A stretch of DNA of 64,000 bases, from the NCBI RefSeq assembly GCF_020149765.1, contig NZ_CP083808.1:186001-250000 (forward strand), written 5' to 3'. Positions 17,274 to 28,218 of this stretch are shown here, piece by piece. The stretch's first letter is position 1. Every line of letters starts with the position of its first letter. The translations under genes and the position numbers were made by a program. The notes beneath the pieces are model-generated. The model saw only the letters and a program-made list of their open reading frames with translations. It was not told the DNA's origin and did no database searches. This DNA comes from Pantoea agglomerans. GTDB taxonomy: Bacteria > Pseudomonadota > Gammaproteobacteria > Enterobacterales > Enterobacteriaceae.

Positions 17274-18041
17274 ATGATTGAGATCGATGAGGTACATAAA
17301 AAATTTGGCCGCGTGGAGGTGCTGAAAGGCGTCAGTTTTTCCGTGAGCGCCGGCGAAGTGGTCTGCCTGATCGGCCCGTCCGGCTCCGGTAAGTCGACCA
17401 TTTTGCGCTGCATTAACGGGCTGGAGAGCTATGAAGGCGGCGAAATACGCGTACTGGACCAGCGGGTAGACAGCCGACATAAAAGCATTAACGATCTTCG
17501 TCGCCAGATCGGCATGGTGTTTCAGCGTTTCAACCTTTTCCCACACCGCAGCGTGCTGGAAAACGTGATGGAAGGCCCCGTTCACGTTAACGGCGAGTCG
17601 CGCGCCCAGGCGGAAAAGCGCGCCAAATCCCTGCTGGCGCTGGTGGGGCTGGCAGACAAAATTAACGCCTGGCCTGGACAGCTTTCCGGCGGTCAGCAGC
17701 AGCGCGTGGCGATCGCGCGCACGCTGGCACTGCAGCCGAAAGCGATTCTGTTCGACGAGCCCACTTCCGCGCTCGATCCCGAACTGGTTGGTGAAGTGCT
17801 GCAGGTGATGCGCAATCTGGCGCAGGAAGGCATGACGATGATTGTGGTTACCCATGAGATGCAGTTCGCCCGTGAGGTAGCCGATCGCGTCTGTTTTCTC
17901 CACAGCGGGCAGATTGTTGAGCAGGGACCGGCGCAGGAAATTCTGCTGCGGCCGCAGGAGGCACGCACGCAGGATTTCCTGCGTCGCGTACTCGGCAACA
18001 GCGACCACCATTTTTGCCGCCAGTGTCAGTCGGTGGTTTAG
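17274..18041 (+). CDS. Polar amino acid ABC transporter, ATP-binding protein
   Basis: A 255-residue ABC ATPase of the GlnQ/HisP type. Walker A is GPSGSGKST, the Q-loop is MVFQRFNLFPH, the signature is LSGGQQQRVAIAR and Walker B is AILFDEPTSALD, all intact. It energises the permease encoded one base upstream. The normal GlnQ end is followed by an odd tail, HHFCRQCQSVV, rich in His and Cys. This tail may be an extension created by loss of an earlier stop, because usual relatives end near LRRVL. The stop codon lies inside a hairpin arm. Confidence 0.93.
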   Translation: MIEIDEVHKKFGRVEVLKGVSFSVSAGEVVCLIGPSGSGKSTILRCINGLESYEGGEIRVLDQRVDSRHKSINDLRRQIGMVFQRFNLFPHRSVLENVMEGPVHVNGESRAQAEKRAKSLLALVGLADKINAWPGQLSGGQQQRVAIARTLALQPKAILFDEPTSALDPELVGEVLQVMRNLAQEGMTMIVVTHEMQFAREVADRVCFLHSGQIVEQGPAQEILLRPQEARTQDFLRRVLGNSDHHFCRQCQSVV

Positions 18042-18096
18042 CGCCTGCGGCTCTGCAGATGCCTGGCGCTAAACCGCAGGCACCGAGGCAGAGCCG
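18035..18096 (+). repeat. Two overlapping, mutually exclusive hairpins at the end of the ABC operon
   Basis: GGTTTAGCGCC (18035-18045) pairs perfectly with GGCGCTAAACC (18065-18075). CGGCTCTGC (18048-18056) pairs perfectly with GCAGAGCCG (18088-18096). The second stem begins inside the loop of the first, so they are interlocked and only one can form at a time unless a pseudoknot arises. No T run follows either. Confidence 0.6.
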
Positions 18097-18482
18097 ACGC
18101 GGCGCGGGCCTTTTCGCGCAGGTCCTCCTTTGTCAGACGCTTCTGCCGCTTTTTCTCTCCTCGCTGACTCACCGCCTTACCGCTTGGCTTTTTTCTTTTC
18201 CTTCAGATAGTTGTGAGAAAGCCGAGTGAGGTTATACTTCGATCAGCAGTGATTGCTCACTGAAACTAATAATGTTTATCGACTCTTCTCTGCGTGCGGG
18301 ATAACGCTTTTACTTCGGCCAGGTGTGGCCGGTCGCGCACCGTCTCTCTTTTCCGGACACGGAATTCACGACAGCAACGCTGTTTTCTTTAGCTTTTCCA
18401 TCCTGATTGCTATGCCGGGGATCGATCTGCGCAAGCAATAGCAGGGGTCTTTTTTAATCCTGATAATTTACGGGAGGGATTG
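18097..18482. other. Intergenic stretch before the fusion gene
   Basis: No gene is supported. Plus-strand open frames at 18014-18229 and 18253-18441 lack ribosome sites and protein-like content. The stretch must contain the promoter of the fusion gene; GGGAGGG just before 18483 is its ribosome site. Confidence 0.4.
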
Positions 18483-21400
18483 ATGCTGCCTTTTTCTGGC
18501 TTCTGGCAGGCGGGGTACGAAGGTGCCGATCATATCAATACGTCAGGCCAGCGCCTGGTCATGGATGCTCTGACCGACCATCAGACGCAGTTTCGCAGCG
18601 ACTATCTCGCTCTACAGCATTTTGGCATCCGCACGGTGCGCGAGAGCATCGGCTGGCGCCAGGCGGAAGCGGATCCGGAACGAACTTTCGCTACGCTGCG
18701 GGCCAAAATGCAGGCGGCGCATGAGCTGGGCATTCAGATTAACTGGACCTTCTGTCACTACGGCTGGCCAGAAGATATCGATCTCTTTTCAGAGACCTTT
18801 GTCCCGCGCTTTGCCGCCTTTTGCCAGCGCATCGCCGCTTTCCTGGCGCCCTGGTATCGCAGCTCTCCGATCTATTCGCCGATGAATGAGATCTCTTTTT
18901 TTAGCTGGGGCCTTTCGGTTGGGCTATTCGGCAACCACCGCGAGGCGGACCCTGACGCCATCAAGCGCCAGCTGGTGCGCGCGACCATCGCGGGGTGCGA
19001 CGCCATCTGGCTGGCCGATCCCAGGGCGCGTTTTCTTCATTGCGATCCCCTTATTCACCTGGTTCCCGATGAAGAGAGCGAGGCCTGTTACCAGCGCACC
19101 GCCGAACTTAACGACGCGCAGTTTCACGCCTGGGATATGCTGGCCGGCGCGCGTGAGCCGGAACTGGGGGGCGCGGCGCGCTATCTCGACATTATTGGCG
19201 CCAACTACTATCACGCCAATCAGTGGGAGACTAACTCCAACCAGCGCCTTGACTGGCATCTGGGCGACAGGCGAAGGATGCCGCTGCATAAGATGCTGCT
19301 CAATTTAGCGCAGCGCTATCAGCGTCCGATACTGCTGGCGGAAACCAGCCATGTCGGCAGCGGGCGGCCTGCCTGGATGAAGCATATCACCGCGCAGATT
19401 GCGCAGGCGCAGCTGGACGGCTGCGAAATCCTGGGCGTCTGTATTTACCCCATTATAGAAAGCCCGCTCTGGGAAGAGACAGATCACTGGCCGCGCAGCG
19501 GACTCTGGGATGTCGCCCCTGATTTTACCCGTCAGCTACATCAGCCTACCGCCGCAGCATTGCGGCAATCACAACGTTCGCTGCACCGGTTTCACGCGCT
19601 ATTGTCGCCGGCCAGCGAGCTACAGGAGTCCTCTATGAAACAGTCCGTTTTGGTGGTATTTAGTCATCTTCGCTGGGGTTTCGTCTTTCAACGTCCGCAG
19701 CATTTACTGTCGCGTCTGGCCCAGCACCATCGCGTGCTGTTCATTGAGGAACCGGTTTACCAGCCCGGCGAGGCGGGTTTGCGACAGCATTCCCCCGCGC
19801 CCAACGTCACCGTAATCGAGCCGCATACCGACGTCGATGCGCCGGGCTTCCATGACAGCCAGATCGCGGTGCTCCAGCCCCTGCTCGCCACGCTGCTGGA
19901 TAGCGACGAGCAGCCGCTGGTGTGGTTCTATACCCCGATGGCGCTGCCGCTGCTGGCCAGCTTCAACCCCAGCGCAATTATTTATGACTGCATGGATGAG
20001 CTATCCGCCTTTCAGATGGCGCCGCGCCAGCTGCAGCAGCGCGAGTCCGCCCTGCTGACCCGTGCCGATGTGGTCTTTACCGGCGGCACCAGCCTCTATG
20101 AAGCGAAAAAGTCTCGCCACCAGAACGTACACTGTTTTGCCAGCAGCGTTGACGCCGCGCACTTCGAGCAGGCGCTCGATCGCAGCAACGGTCATCCGCT
20201 GCAGGAAAATCTTGCTGGCCCGCGTCTGGGCTACTACGGCGTGATTGACGAGCGAATGGATATCGCGCTGATCGCTGCGCTCGCCGATGCGCATCCCGAC
20301 TGGCAAATCGTTATGGTCGGCCCGGTAGTGAAGATCGATCCGCTCAGCCTGCCGCAGCGGCCCAATCTGCACTGGTTTGGTCAGCAGCCCTATGAAGCGC
20401 TGCCCCATTTCCTGGCCGGATGGGACGTCTGTTTGATGCCGTTCGCGCTGAACGCCTCGACCCGCTTTATCAGCCCGACCAAGGTGCTGGAGTATATGGC
20501 GGCGCAGCTGCCGATCGTCAGCACCGCGGTGCCGGATGTGGTGCGCCACTATAGCGAGGTGGTGAGCATCGCCGATACCCCGCAGGGCTTTATCCTTGCC
20601 TGCGAAGCCGCGCTGGGGCTGAGCGATGAGGCGCGCCGCCAGCAGGCGGCGCAGATGGCGGCGATCATCGCCGAAACCTCATGGGATCGCACCGCTGAGC
20701 AGATGCAGGCGCAGATTGTCAGGCTGCGCGATAACGTGGTTCAGCCGGTTGCTGCCGCGCAGGTGCCGGAAACCACCGACGGGGTGCATGCGGTCACCTT
20801 GCGTCCGGTGGAGTGCCTGATTCTGGGCGCGGGACCGACCGGCCTGAGTGCAGGCTACCACTACGGTGAAGGCGCAGTGGTGCTGGAGAAAAATGAGACG
20901 CCCGGCGGCTGGTGCCGCTCTATTACAGATAAAGGATTCACCTTCGACTATGCCGGCCACATTATGTTCTCTAACGATCCCTACGTGCTTCAGCTTTACG
21001 ACAAACTGCTGGGGGATAATCTGCACTGGCAGAACCGCGAAGCCTGGGTCTACAGCCACGACGTTTTTACCCGCTATCCTTTCCAGTCGGCGCTGCATGG
21101 ACTTCCGGCTGAGGTGATTGGCGAATGCGTGCTGGGCGCCATCGAGGCACGTTACGGTGTCACGGGTGCCCAGGAGGCGGCGCCGCTGAGCGCGGTGCGT
21201 TCGGCAGCGAATACCGAGTGCCGCGACTGCTGCGCCGATGGCGTGCTGGGCGCCGAGGCGACGGAACCTGCCGGCGCGGATGAGGCGGAAGAGGATTTTG
21301 AAAACTTTATCTTCCGCACCTGGGGTCGCGGCATCGCGCATCATTTTGCCGTTCCCTATAATCGCAAACTGTGGAAAACGCCGCTCGCCGATATGGAAAC

Positions 21401-22238
21401 CTCCTGGCTGGGCGGGCGCGTTCCGCTGCCCGATCTTCAGCAGATCATCTCCGGCGCGCTGGCGCCGCTGGATAAGCCGGTCGGCCCTAACGCCCGCTTC
21501 GGCTACCCTAAGCGCGGTGGTTTTCAGGCGCTGATGAATGGCTTCCTGCCGCATCTTAACTGCGTGCTGGAGACCGAGTCGGAGATCGTTGATATCCAGC
21601 CGCAAAGCCGCAGCGTGATCCTCAAAGATGGCCGTCATTACCACTACGATCAGATGATCAGCACCCTGCCGCTGCCCGAGCTGGTGCGTCTGATGGGCAA
21701 CCGCGCGCCGCAGGCGGTGCAGAAAGCCGCCTCGATGCTGCGTCACGTTTCGGTGCGCTGCGTCAACCTCGGCATCGGCCGCGCTAATCTCAGCGACAAG
21801 CACTGGATCTACTATCCTGGCGATACCCTGTTCCACCGCATTTTCCTGCAGGGCAACGCCAGCCCGGAATGCAATCCCCCAGGCGGTTTTGGCCTGACCT
21901 GCGAGATCACCTGGCGGGCCGATCAGCCGCTACCGTATGAAGGCGACGCGCTAATCCAGCGCTGCATTGATGACTGTATTCGCGTCGGCATTATTCGTGA
22001 GGATGACGTTATCCTGACCGCCAGCGAGGTGGATATGCCCTATGCCTATGTGGTTTACGATCATCAGCGCAAAGCGAACGTTGCACTGATCCGCAACTGG
22101 CTGGCGGCGCAGGGCATTCATCTGTCCGGGCGCTACAGCGAATGGGAGTATTACAATTCGGATCACGCTTTCCTGGCAGGCAAGCGCGCGGCCGAAACGG
22201 TAAAAGCCCTGTTGACCAACCGTAAGACAACGGCGTAA
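18483..22238 (+). CDS. Three-domain fusion: GH-A glycosidase-like + glycosyltransferase + FAD oxidoreductase
   Basis: A single 1251-residue cytoplasmic protein with three parts. Residues about 1-375 resemble a clan GH-A glycosidase: SPMNEISFF supplies a candidate acid/base Glu136 and ILLAETSHVGSG a candidate nucleophile Glu287. Residues about 385-760 are a GT-B glycosyltransferase (SHLRWGFVFQRPQHLLSRLA, then FISPTKVLEYMAAQLPIVST). Residues about 775-1250 are an FAD protein like UDP-galactopyranose mutase or protoporphyrinogen oxidase (LILGAGPTGLSAG, VVLEKNETPGGWCRS), with an acidic, Cys-containing insert near residues 895-935. A GGGAGGG site precedes the ATG at 18483; TTG at 18480 is less likely. 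Inside the gene, AGGAG at 19624-19628 precedes an in-frame ATG at 19635 exactly where the glycosyltransferase begins. No signal peptide. I infer a role in making a surface glycan. Confidence 0.85.
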   Translation: MLPFSGFWQAGYEGADHINTSGQRLVMDALTDHQTQFRSDYLALQHFGIRTVRESIGWRQAEADPERTFATLRAKMQAAHELGIQINWTFCHYGWPEDIDLFSETFVPRFAAFCQRIAAFLAPWYRSSPIYSPMNEISFFSWGLSVGLFGNHREADPDAIKRQLVRATIAGCDAIWLADPRARFLHCDPLIHLVPDEESEACYQRTAELNDAQFHAWDMLAGAREPELGGAARYLDIIGANYYHANQWETNSNQRLDWHLGDRRRMPLHKMLLNLAQRYQRPILLAETSHVGSGRPAWMKHITAQIAQAQLDGCEILGVCIYPIIESPLWEETDHWPRSGLWDVAPDFTRQLHQPTAAALRQSQRSLHRFHALLSPASELQESSMKQSVLVVFSHLRWGFVFQRPQHLLSRLAQHHRVLFIEEPVYQPGEAGLRQHSPAPNVTVIEPHTDVDAPGFHDSQIAVLQPLLATLLDSDEQPLVWFYTPMALPLLASFNPSAIIYDCMDELSAFQMAPRQLQQRESALLTRADVVFTGGTSLYEAKKSRHQNVHCFASSVDAAHFEQALDRSNGHPLQENLAGPRLGYYGVIDERMDIALIAALADAHPDWQIVMVGPVVKIDPLSLPQRPNLHWFGQQPYEALPHFLAGWDVCLMPFALNASTRFISPTKVLEYMAAQLPIVSTAVPDVVRHYSEVVSIADTPQGFILACEAALGLSDEARRQQAAQMAAIIAETSWDRTAEQMQAQIVRLRDNVVQPVAAAQVPETTDGVHAVTLRPVECLILGAGPTGLSAGYHYGEGAVVLEKNETPGGWCRSITDKGFTFDYAGHIMFSNDPYVLQLYDKLLGDNLHWQNREAWVYSHDVFTRYPFQSALHGLPAEVIGECVLGAIEARYGVTGAQEAAPLSAVRSAANTECRDCCADGVLGAEATEPAGADEAEEDFENFIFRTWGRGIAHHFAVPYNRKLWKTPLADMETSWLGGRVPLPDLQQIISGALAPLDKPVGPNARFGYPKRGGFQALMNGFLPHLNCVLETESEIVDIQPQSRSVILKDGRHYHYDQMISTLPLPELVRLMGNRAPQAVQKAASMLRHVSVRCVNLGIGRANLSDKHWIYYPGDTLFHRIFLQGNASPECNPPGGFGLTCEITWRADQPLPYEGDALIQRCIDDCIRVGIIREDDVILTASEVDMPYAYVVYDHQRKANVALIRNWLAAQGIHLSGRYSEWEYYNSDHAFLAGKRAAETVKALLTNRKTTA

Positions 22239-22245
22239 CCAAACC

Positions 22246-22274
22246 GGACGCCGGACGCGTTGCGTCTGGCGTCC
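22246..22274 (+). terminator. Hairpin after the fusion gene
   Basis: GGACGCCGGACGC pairs with GCGTCTGGCGTCC through a three-base loop, with one G-T pair. There is no clear T run, so it may be a terminator or an mRNA-stabilising structure. Confidence 0.55.
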
Positions 22275-22385
22275 GCCAGCGATCCTTTCAGTAAAACGAT
22301 CCTTTAGCCTTCTGACTTTCTATAATGGGCATTATATAAAGACAGCTGCGGCCAGGTGGTTGTTTTCTGTACGCTAAAATGACAA

Positions 22386-22442
22386 CGCTACGCTAATTCT
22401 GCAGCACTCTTCCCCTGCATTTTCTGCAGAATTCACGTAGCG
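22386..22442. repeat. Long inverted repeat upstream of the OYE gene
   Basis: CGCTACGCTAATTCTGCAG at 22386-22404 and CTGCAGAATTCACGTAGCG at 22424-22442 are inverted copies matching at 17 of 19 positions, separated by 19 bases. It lies about 210 bases before the oxidoreductase start, apart from the terminator at 22246. Nothing follows that looks like a T run. The rest of the 22275-22654 gap holds the promoter region; TATAAT occurs at 22321-22326. Confidence 0.65.
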
Positions 22443-22654
22443 CGATCGGTTTTAATAATGCTTAACTTTCGTGCGCAATCAGGTTGCTTATCGTCCATCC
22501 TGACGCTTATTCGCCTGATACCCCTGCTCGCAGCCCTAAAGGTAAACTTCTGCCGTCCGGCTTTATGCTATTTTTTTGCATTAAGCCAATGATCCGCCTG
22601 TCGTCTAATACACTTTCTGTTTCGAGGCAGTCATTACAAGGAAATGAGGTATTC

Positions 22655-23755
22655 ATGAGTCAACTCTTTAGCGCAACGCATATTGGCAAGCTGGCACTGG
22701 AAAACCGTATTGTTATTGCGCCTATGTGTCAGTATTCCGCGAATGAAGGCAAAGCCACTTCATGGCATCGCATCCACCTTGGCCAGCTGGCGCTCTCCGG
22801 CGCGGGCCTGCTGATTATTGAAGCCACCGCGGTTGAGGCGATTGGCCGCATCACGCCGGGCGACCTTGGCCTGTGGGACGACGAAACCGAAGCCGCCTTA
22901 CGCACCGTGCTGGAGGATATCCGCACCTGGTCGCCGATCCCTCTCGGCATCCAGCTGGGTCACGCCGGGCGCAAAGCCTCGTGCGCCGCGCCCTGGGAGG
23001 GCGGCCACCAGCTGGCGCTTGATAACGGCGGCTGGGAAACGGTCGCGCCTTCAGCTGAAGGCTTCCATGAAGAAGACCGCCCGCCGCTGGCGCTGAGCCG
23101 CGACGATCTCGCTCGTATCAAGCAGAAGTTTGTTGAGAGTGCGAAGCGTGCTGAAAAGCTGGGGATTGAACTGATCGAGCTGCACGCCGCGCACGGCTAT
23201 CTGCTGCATCAGTTCCTGTCGCCGCTCAGCAACCACCGTGAAGATGAATATGGCGGCTCGCTGGAAAACCGCATGCGCTTCCCGCTGGAAATTTTCCGCG
23301 CCGTGCGCGACGCGGTCTCAGACAATATCGCGGTCGGCGTGCGCATTTCCGCTACCGACTGGGTAGAGGGCGGCTGGGACAACGCGCAGTCGATTGAATT
23401 CAGCAAACAGTTTGAGGCGGCTGGCGGCGACTACGTGCACGTGTCGAGCGGCGGCCTTGCGCCTCAGCAGTCAATTACGGTGGGTCCGGGCTACCAGCTG
23501 CCGTTTGCGCGCGACATTCGCAAAGAGGTGAAGATTCCGGTTATCGCCGTGGGCCTGATTACCGAGCCGAAACACGCCGAAGCGGTGCTGCAGGAAGGCA
23601 CCGCCGATCTGGTGGCGCTGGCGCGCGCGGTGCTTTACGATCCGCGCTGGCCGTGGCACGCCGCCGCTGAGCTGGGTGCACAGGCGAGCGCGCCGCCGCA
23701 GTACTTGCGTTCGGAGCCGCATGGCCTTAAAGGCACGCTAAAAGCCAACCGCTAA
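22655..23755 (+). CDS. NADH:flavin oxidoreductase / old yellow enzyme (YqjM type)
   Basis: A 366-residue FMN-binding TIM-barrel enzyme. MSQLFSATHIGKLALENRIV and IAPMCQYSANEGKATSWH are typical of the YqjM/XenA class, with the Cys that tunes the flavin in APMCQYS. HAAHGYLLHQFLSPLSNHR followed by DEYGGSLENRMRF is the highly conserved substrate/FMN loop. It should reduce activated C=C bonds of enones or nitro compounds with NAD(P)H. The frame opens at 22484, but the ATG at 22655 starts the family N-terminus and has an AGGAAATGAGG ribosome region. It appears monocistronic, with a terminator after the stop. Confidence 0.93.
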   Translation: MSQLFSATHIGKLALENRIVIAPMCQYSANEGKATSWHRIHLGQLALSGAGLLIIEATAVEAIGRITPGDLGLWDDETEAALRTVLEDIRTWSPIPLGIQLGHAGRKASCAAPWEGGHQLALDNGGWETVAPSAEGFHEEDRPPLALSRDDLARIKQKFVESAKRAEKLGIELIELHAAHGYLLHQFLSPLSNHREDEYGGSLENRMRFPLEIFRAVRDAVSDNIAVGVRISATDWVEGGWDNAQSIEFSKQFEAAGGDYVHVSSGGLAPQQSITVGPGYQLPFARDIRKEVKIPVIAVGLITEPKHAEAVLQEGTADLVALARAVLYDPRWPWHAAAELGAQASAPPQYLRSEPHGLKGTLKANR

Positions 23756-23765
23756 CCTTGCCTGT

Positions 23766-23792
23766 CGGCCCTGCTGTCAGGGCCGGCTTTAT
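23766..23792 (+). terminator. Terminator after the OYE gene
   Basis: CGGCCCTG-CTGT-CAGGGCCG is a perfect eight-base stem followed by GCTTTATT, eleven bases after the stop. Confidence 0.8.
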
Positions 23793-23891
23793 TCCCCTTT
23801 TTGTGACGCGCAGCATACGCGCTCTCCCGCTCTTAAGGTTTCACTAAGCTGCAAAGTGTAAAACTCTACTCAGTTGCTGAGGAGAGTAAAA

Positions 23892-23990
23892 ATGAAATCT
23901 GCACTGAATGCTAAACGTGACGAATACCTGGCGCTGCTTATCGCTTCAGTCAGTATTATTAGCTACCTTGCTATCTGGTTCAGAACCTGA
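23892..23990 (+). CDS. Small single-pass membrane protein (32 residues)
   Basis: A 32-codon frame follows a strong ribosome site (TGAGGAGAG, eight bases before ATG). The product, starting MKSALNAKRDEYLA, has a charged N-terminus and then one hydrophobic segment (LALLIASVSIISYLAIWF) ending in Arg-Thr. This layout is typical of enterobacterial small membrane proteins, which are easily missed by gene finders. I do not recognise a named family. It stands alone between the OYE gene and the antiterminator gene. Function unknown. Confidence 0.6.
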   Translation: MKSALNAKRDEYLALLIASVSIISYLAIWFRT

Positions 23991-24036
23991 ATTTTTAGTG
24001 ACGTTGTCACCTGTGTGAGTCACGTGTTTTATCGCG

Positions 24037-24879
24037 TTAAGCAGGTGCCGTCATACAGGTTCTTATTCGCTCGATATGAAGAGTTAAATACATCATCTCA
24101 TCTTTTTTCAGGTCGTAGCGGTATTTTTGCTGCAGCATGCTGGCTATTTCTTTTGCGCACCGCCATGCGGTAATGTAATTAGCTTTTATCGTATTACAGA
24201 GCCTGTCATCTCCAGCGGGTTCACTTGTGCGGCTACGCATACGCTGGGCAAAAAATTTCAAATGGGTAACAAACCGCTGATAGCTTAGCGAATCCTGTAT
24301 ATAGGTTAGCTGCAGCTGCTTTTCTACGAAATCCAGTATATCCTGCATCACGCGGGTCATTTCCATTACCTCCGGCATCGCGCGGTTAAGCTGCGCTGTA
24401 ACCAGGTGAAGGGCAATAAACCCCGCTTCATCTTCCGGCAGTTGAATATTGAGACGATGCGCGAGGATCGCGCAGGCCTCCTTTCCCAGCGCGAACTCGC
24501 GCGGATAAAGACGCGCGATATCCCACAGCAGCGCGTTTTTCAGGTTAAGCCCCTGTCTGTGGCGCTCAATGGCGCAGTGGCAATGATCGGTCAGCGTCAG
24601 ATAGATGCTTTCATGCAGCTCACCCAGCTGCTGCGCTGCCTGCGCGATAATGCGATCGCAGGCGATCATCACCTCGAGCGGAATTTGCCGCAGCAGTTCG
24701 CCCAGGCGGCTGGTTAGCTCATCGCTTTGCAAGCAAAAGACTTTTTCGATGCGCGTCGCGTCTAGTACTTCGCCCGGCCGCTTTTTATAGGCCAGCCCTG
24801 ACCCCATTACCACCTCTTCCCGCTGCTGCGCATTTACCACGATCACGGCATTATTGTTGAGTATTTTCGCTATTCTCAT
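24037..24879 (-). CDS. bglG: BglG/LicT-type transcriptional antiterminator
   Basis: A 280-residue RNA-binding antiterminator. The N-terminal CAT domain reads MRIAKILNNNAVIVVNAQQR and GSGLAYKKRPGEVLD, which binds RAT RNA as a dimer. Two PRD domains follow, with histidines such as those in LTDHCHCAIERH (PRD1) and in FIALHLVTAQLN, plus YLTLHIERIRT (PRD2). PTS-dependent phosphorylation of these histidines by HPr and by the EII protein sets activity. It is transcribed away from the EIIBC gene, unlike the E. coli bglGFB order. Its targets should be the RAT at 25267 and, by sequence likeness, the RAT at 2716 ahead of the porin gene. The name refers to the family. Confidence 0.9.
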   Translation of the reverse strand: MRIAKILNNNAVIVVNAQQREEVVMGSGLAYKKRPGEVLDATRIEKVFCLQSDELTSRLGELLRQIPLEVMIACDRIIAQAAQQLGELHESIYLTLTDHCHCAIERHRQGLNLKNALLWDIARLYPREFALGKEACAILAHRLNIQLPEDEAGFIALHLVTAQLNRAMPEVMEMTRVMQDILDFVEKQLQLTYIQDSLSYQRFVTHLKFFAQRMRSRTSEPAGDDRLCNTIKANYITAWRCAKEIASMLQQKYRYDLKKDEMMYLTLHIERIRTCMTAPA

Positions 24880-25266
24880 GCCTTTCCCCTAAATAAAACA
24901 GCTTTACCCTATTCTGGCTTTTGAAAATATTGCGTTCCAGTTACTCATTTTTACGCCTGTTGAGAGTAGCATCTGAGAAGATAAAGAGAACCGTTTTATG
25001 CTTACTGAGTAATTAATTGTGAGAGCGCATTCAGACAGGCGCAATTGATTTTAAAATTGCTGCCTTTGTAAATGGAAAGTTAAATTGCCCCTGTCGCGCT
25101 GGAATAATCCGATATTCACGTTAAAGCTTTGAGTAAATTTTTATTTATTTAGGCGGAAGCAGCAGGCGCGCCCGCACTAATTTCAATTTATTGAGCGACA
25201 TCACAGTTAATTGCGCGCGATGCGCTGGACTCTTTTTCTCCCGGCTGTTAATTTCTTTTCGCTTCA
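24880..25266. other. Divergent control region between the antiterminator gene and the PTS gene
   Basis: No gene is supported. The region is AT-rich and should carry promoters in both directions. A half-conserved CRP-like site, ATTGA-N6-TCACA, lies at 25190-25205; catabolite control of such operons is usual, but the left half is weak. Confidence 0.4.
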
Positions 25267-25346
25267 GGGTTGTTACTGACAACAGGCAAAACCTGAGAGA
25301 CTTGCTGCCGCCATGCGGTAATAAGTTCTCTCAGGTTTTTTTTTTT
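25267..25346 (+). promoter_or_regulatory. RAT antiterminator and overlapping terminator ahead of the PTS gene
   Basis: GGGTTGTTACTGACAACAGG then CAAAACCT (25267-25294) matches the BglG RAT. It overlaps the left arm of a terminator: AAAACCTGAGAGA at 25288-25300 pairs with TCTCTCAGGTTTT at 25327-25339, followed by a run of ten or more T. This is the classical substrate-induced antitermination switch of beta-glucoside operons. Confidence 0.92.
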
Positions 25347-25364
25347 GCGCTTTATTCATCTTGA

Positions 25365-28187
<2,823 letters not shown>

Positions 28188-28191
28188 AAAA

Positions 28192-28213
28192 AAGCCCTGC
28201 GCTGGCAGGGCTT
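28192..28213. terminator. Bidirectional terminator between the glucosidase gene and eptA
   Basis: AAGCCCTGC-GCTG-GCAGGGCTT is a perfect nine-base stem. A run of A on its left side serves as the T run for the minus-strand gene, so it terminates eptA most strongly. Confidence 0.88.
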
Positions 28214-28218
28214 CTCGG

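Noticed and set aside
20679..21836. 385-codon open frame antisense to the fusion gene
   Set aside because: Low-complexity, His/Arg/Gln-rich product typical of antisense shadows; no ribosome site.
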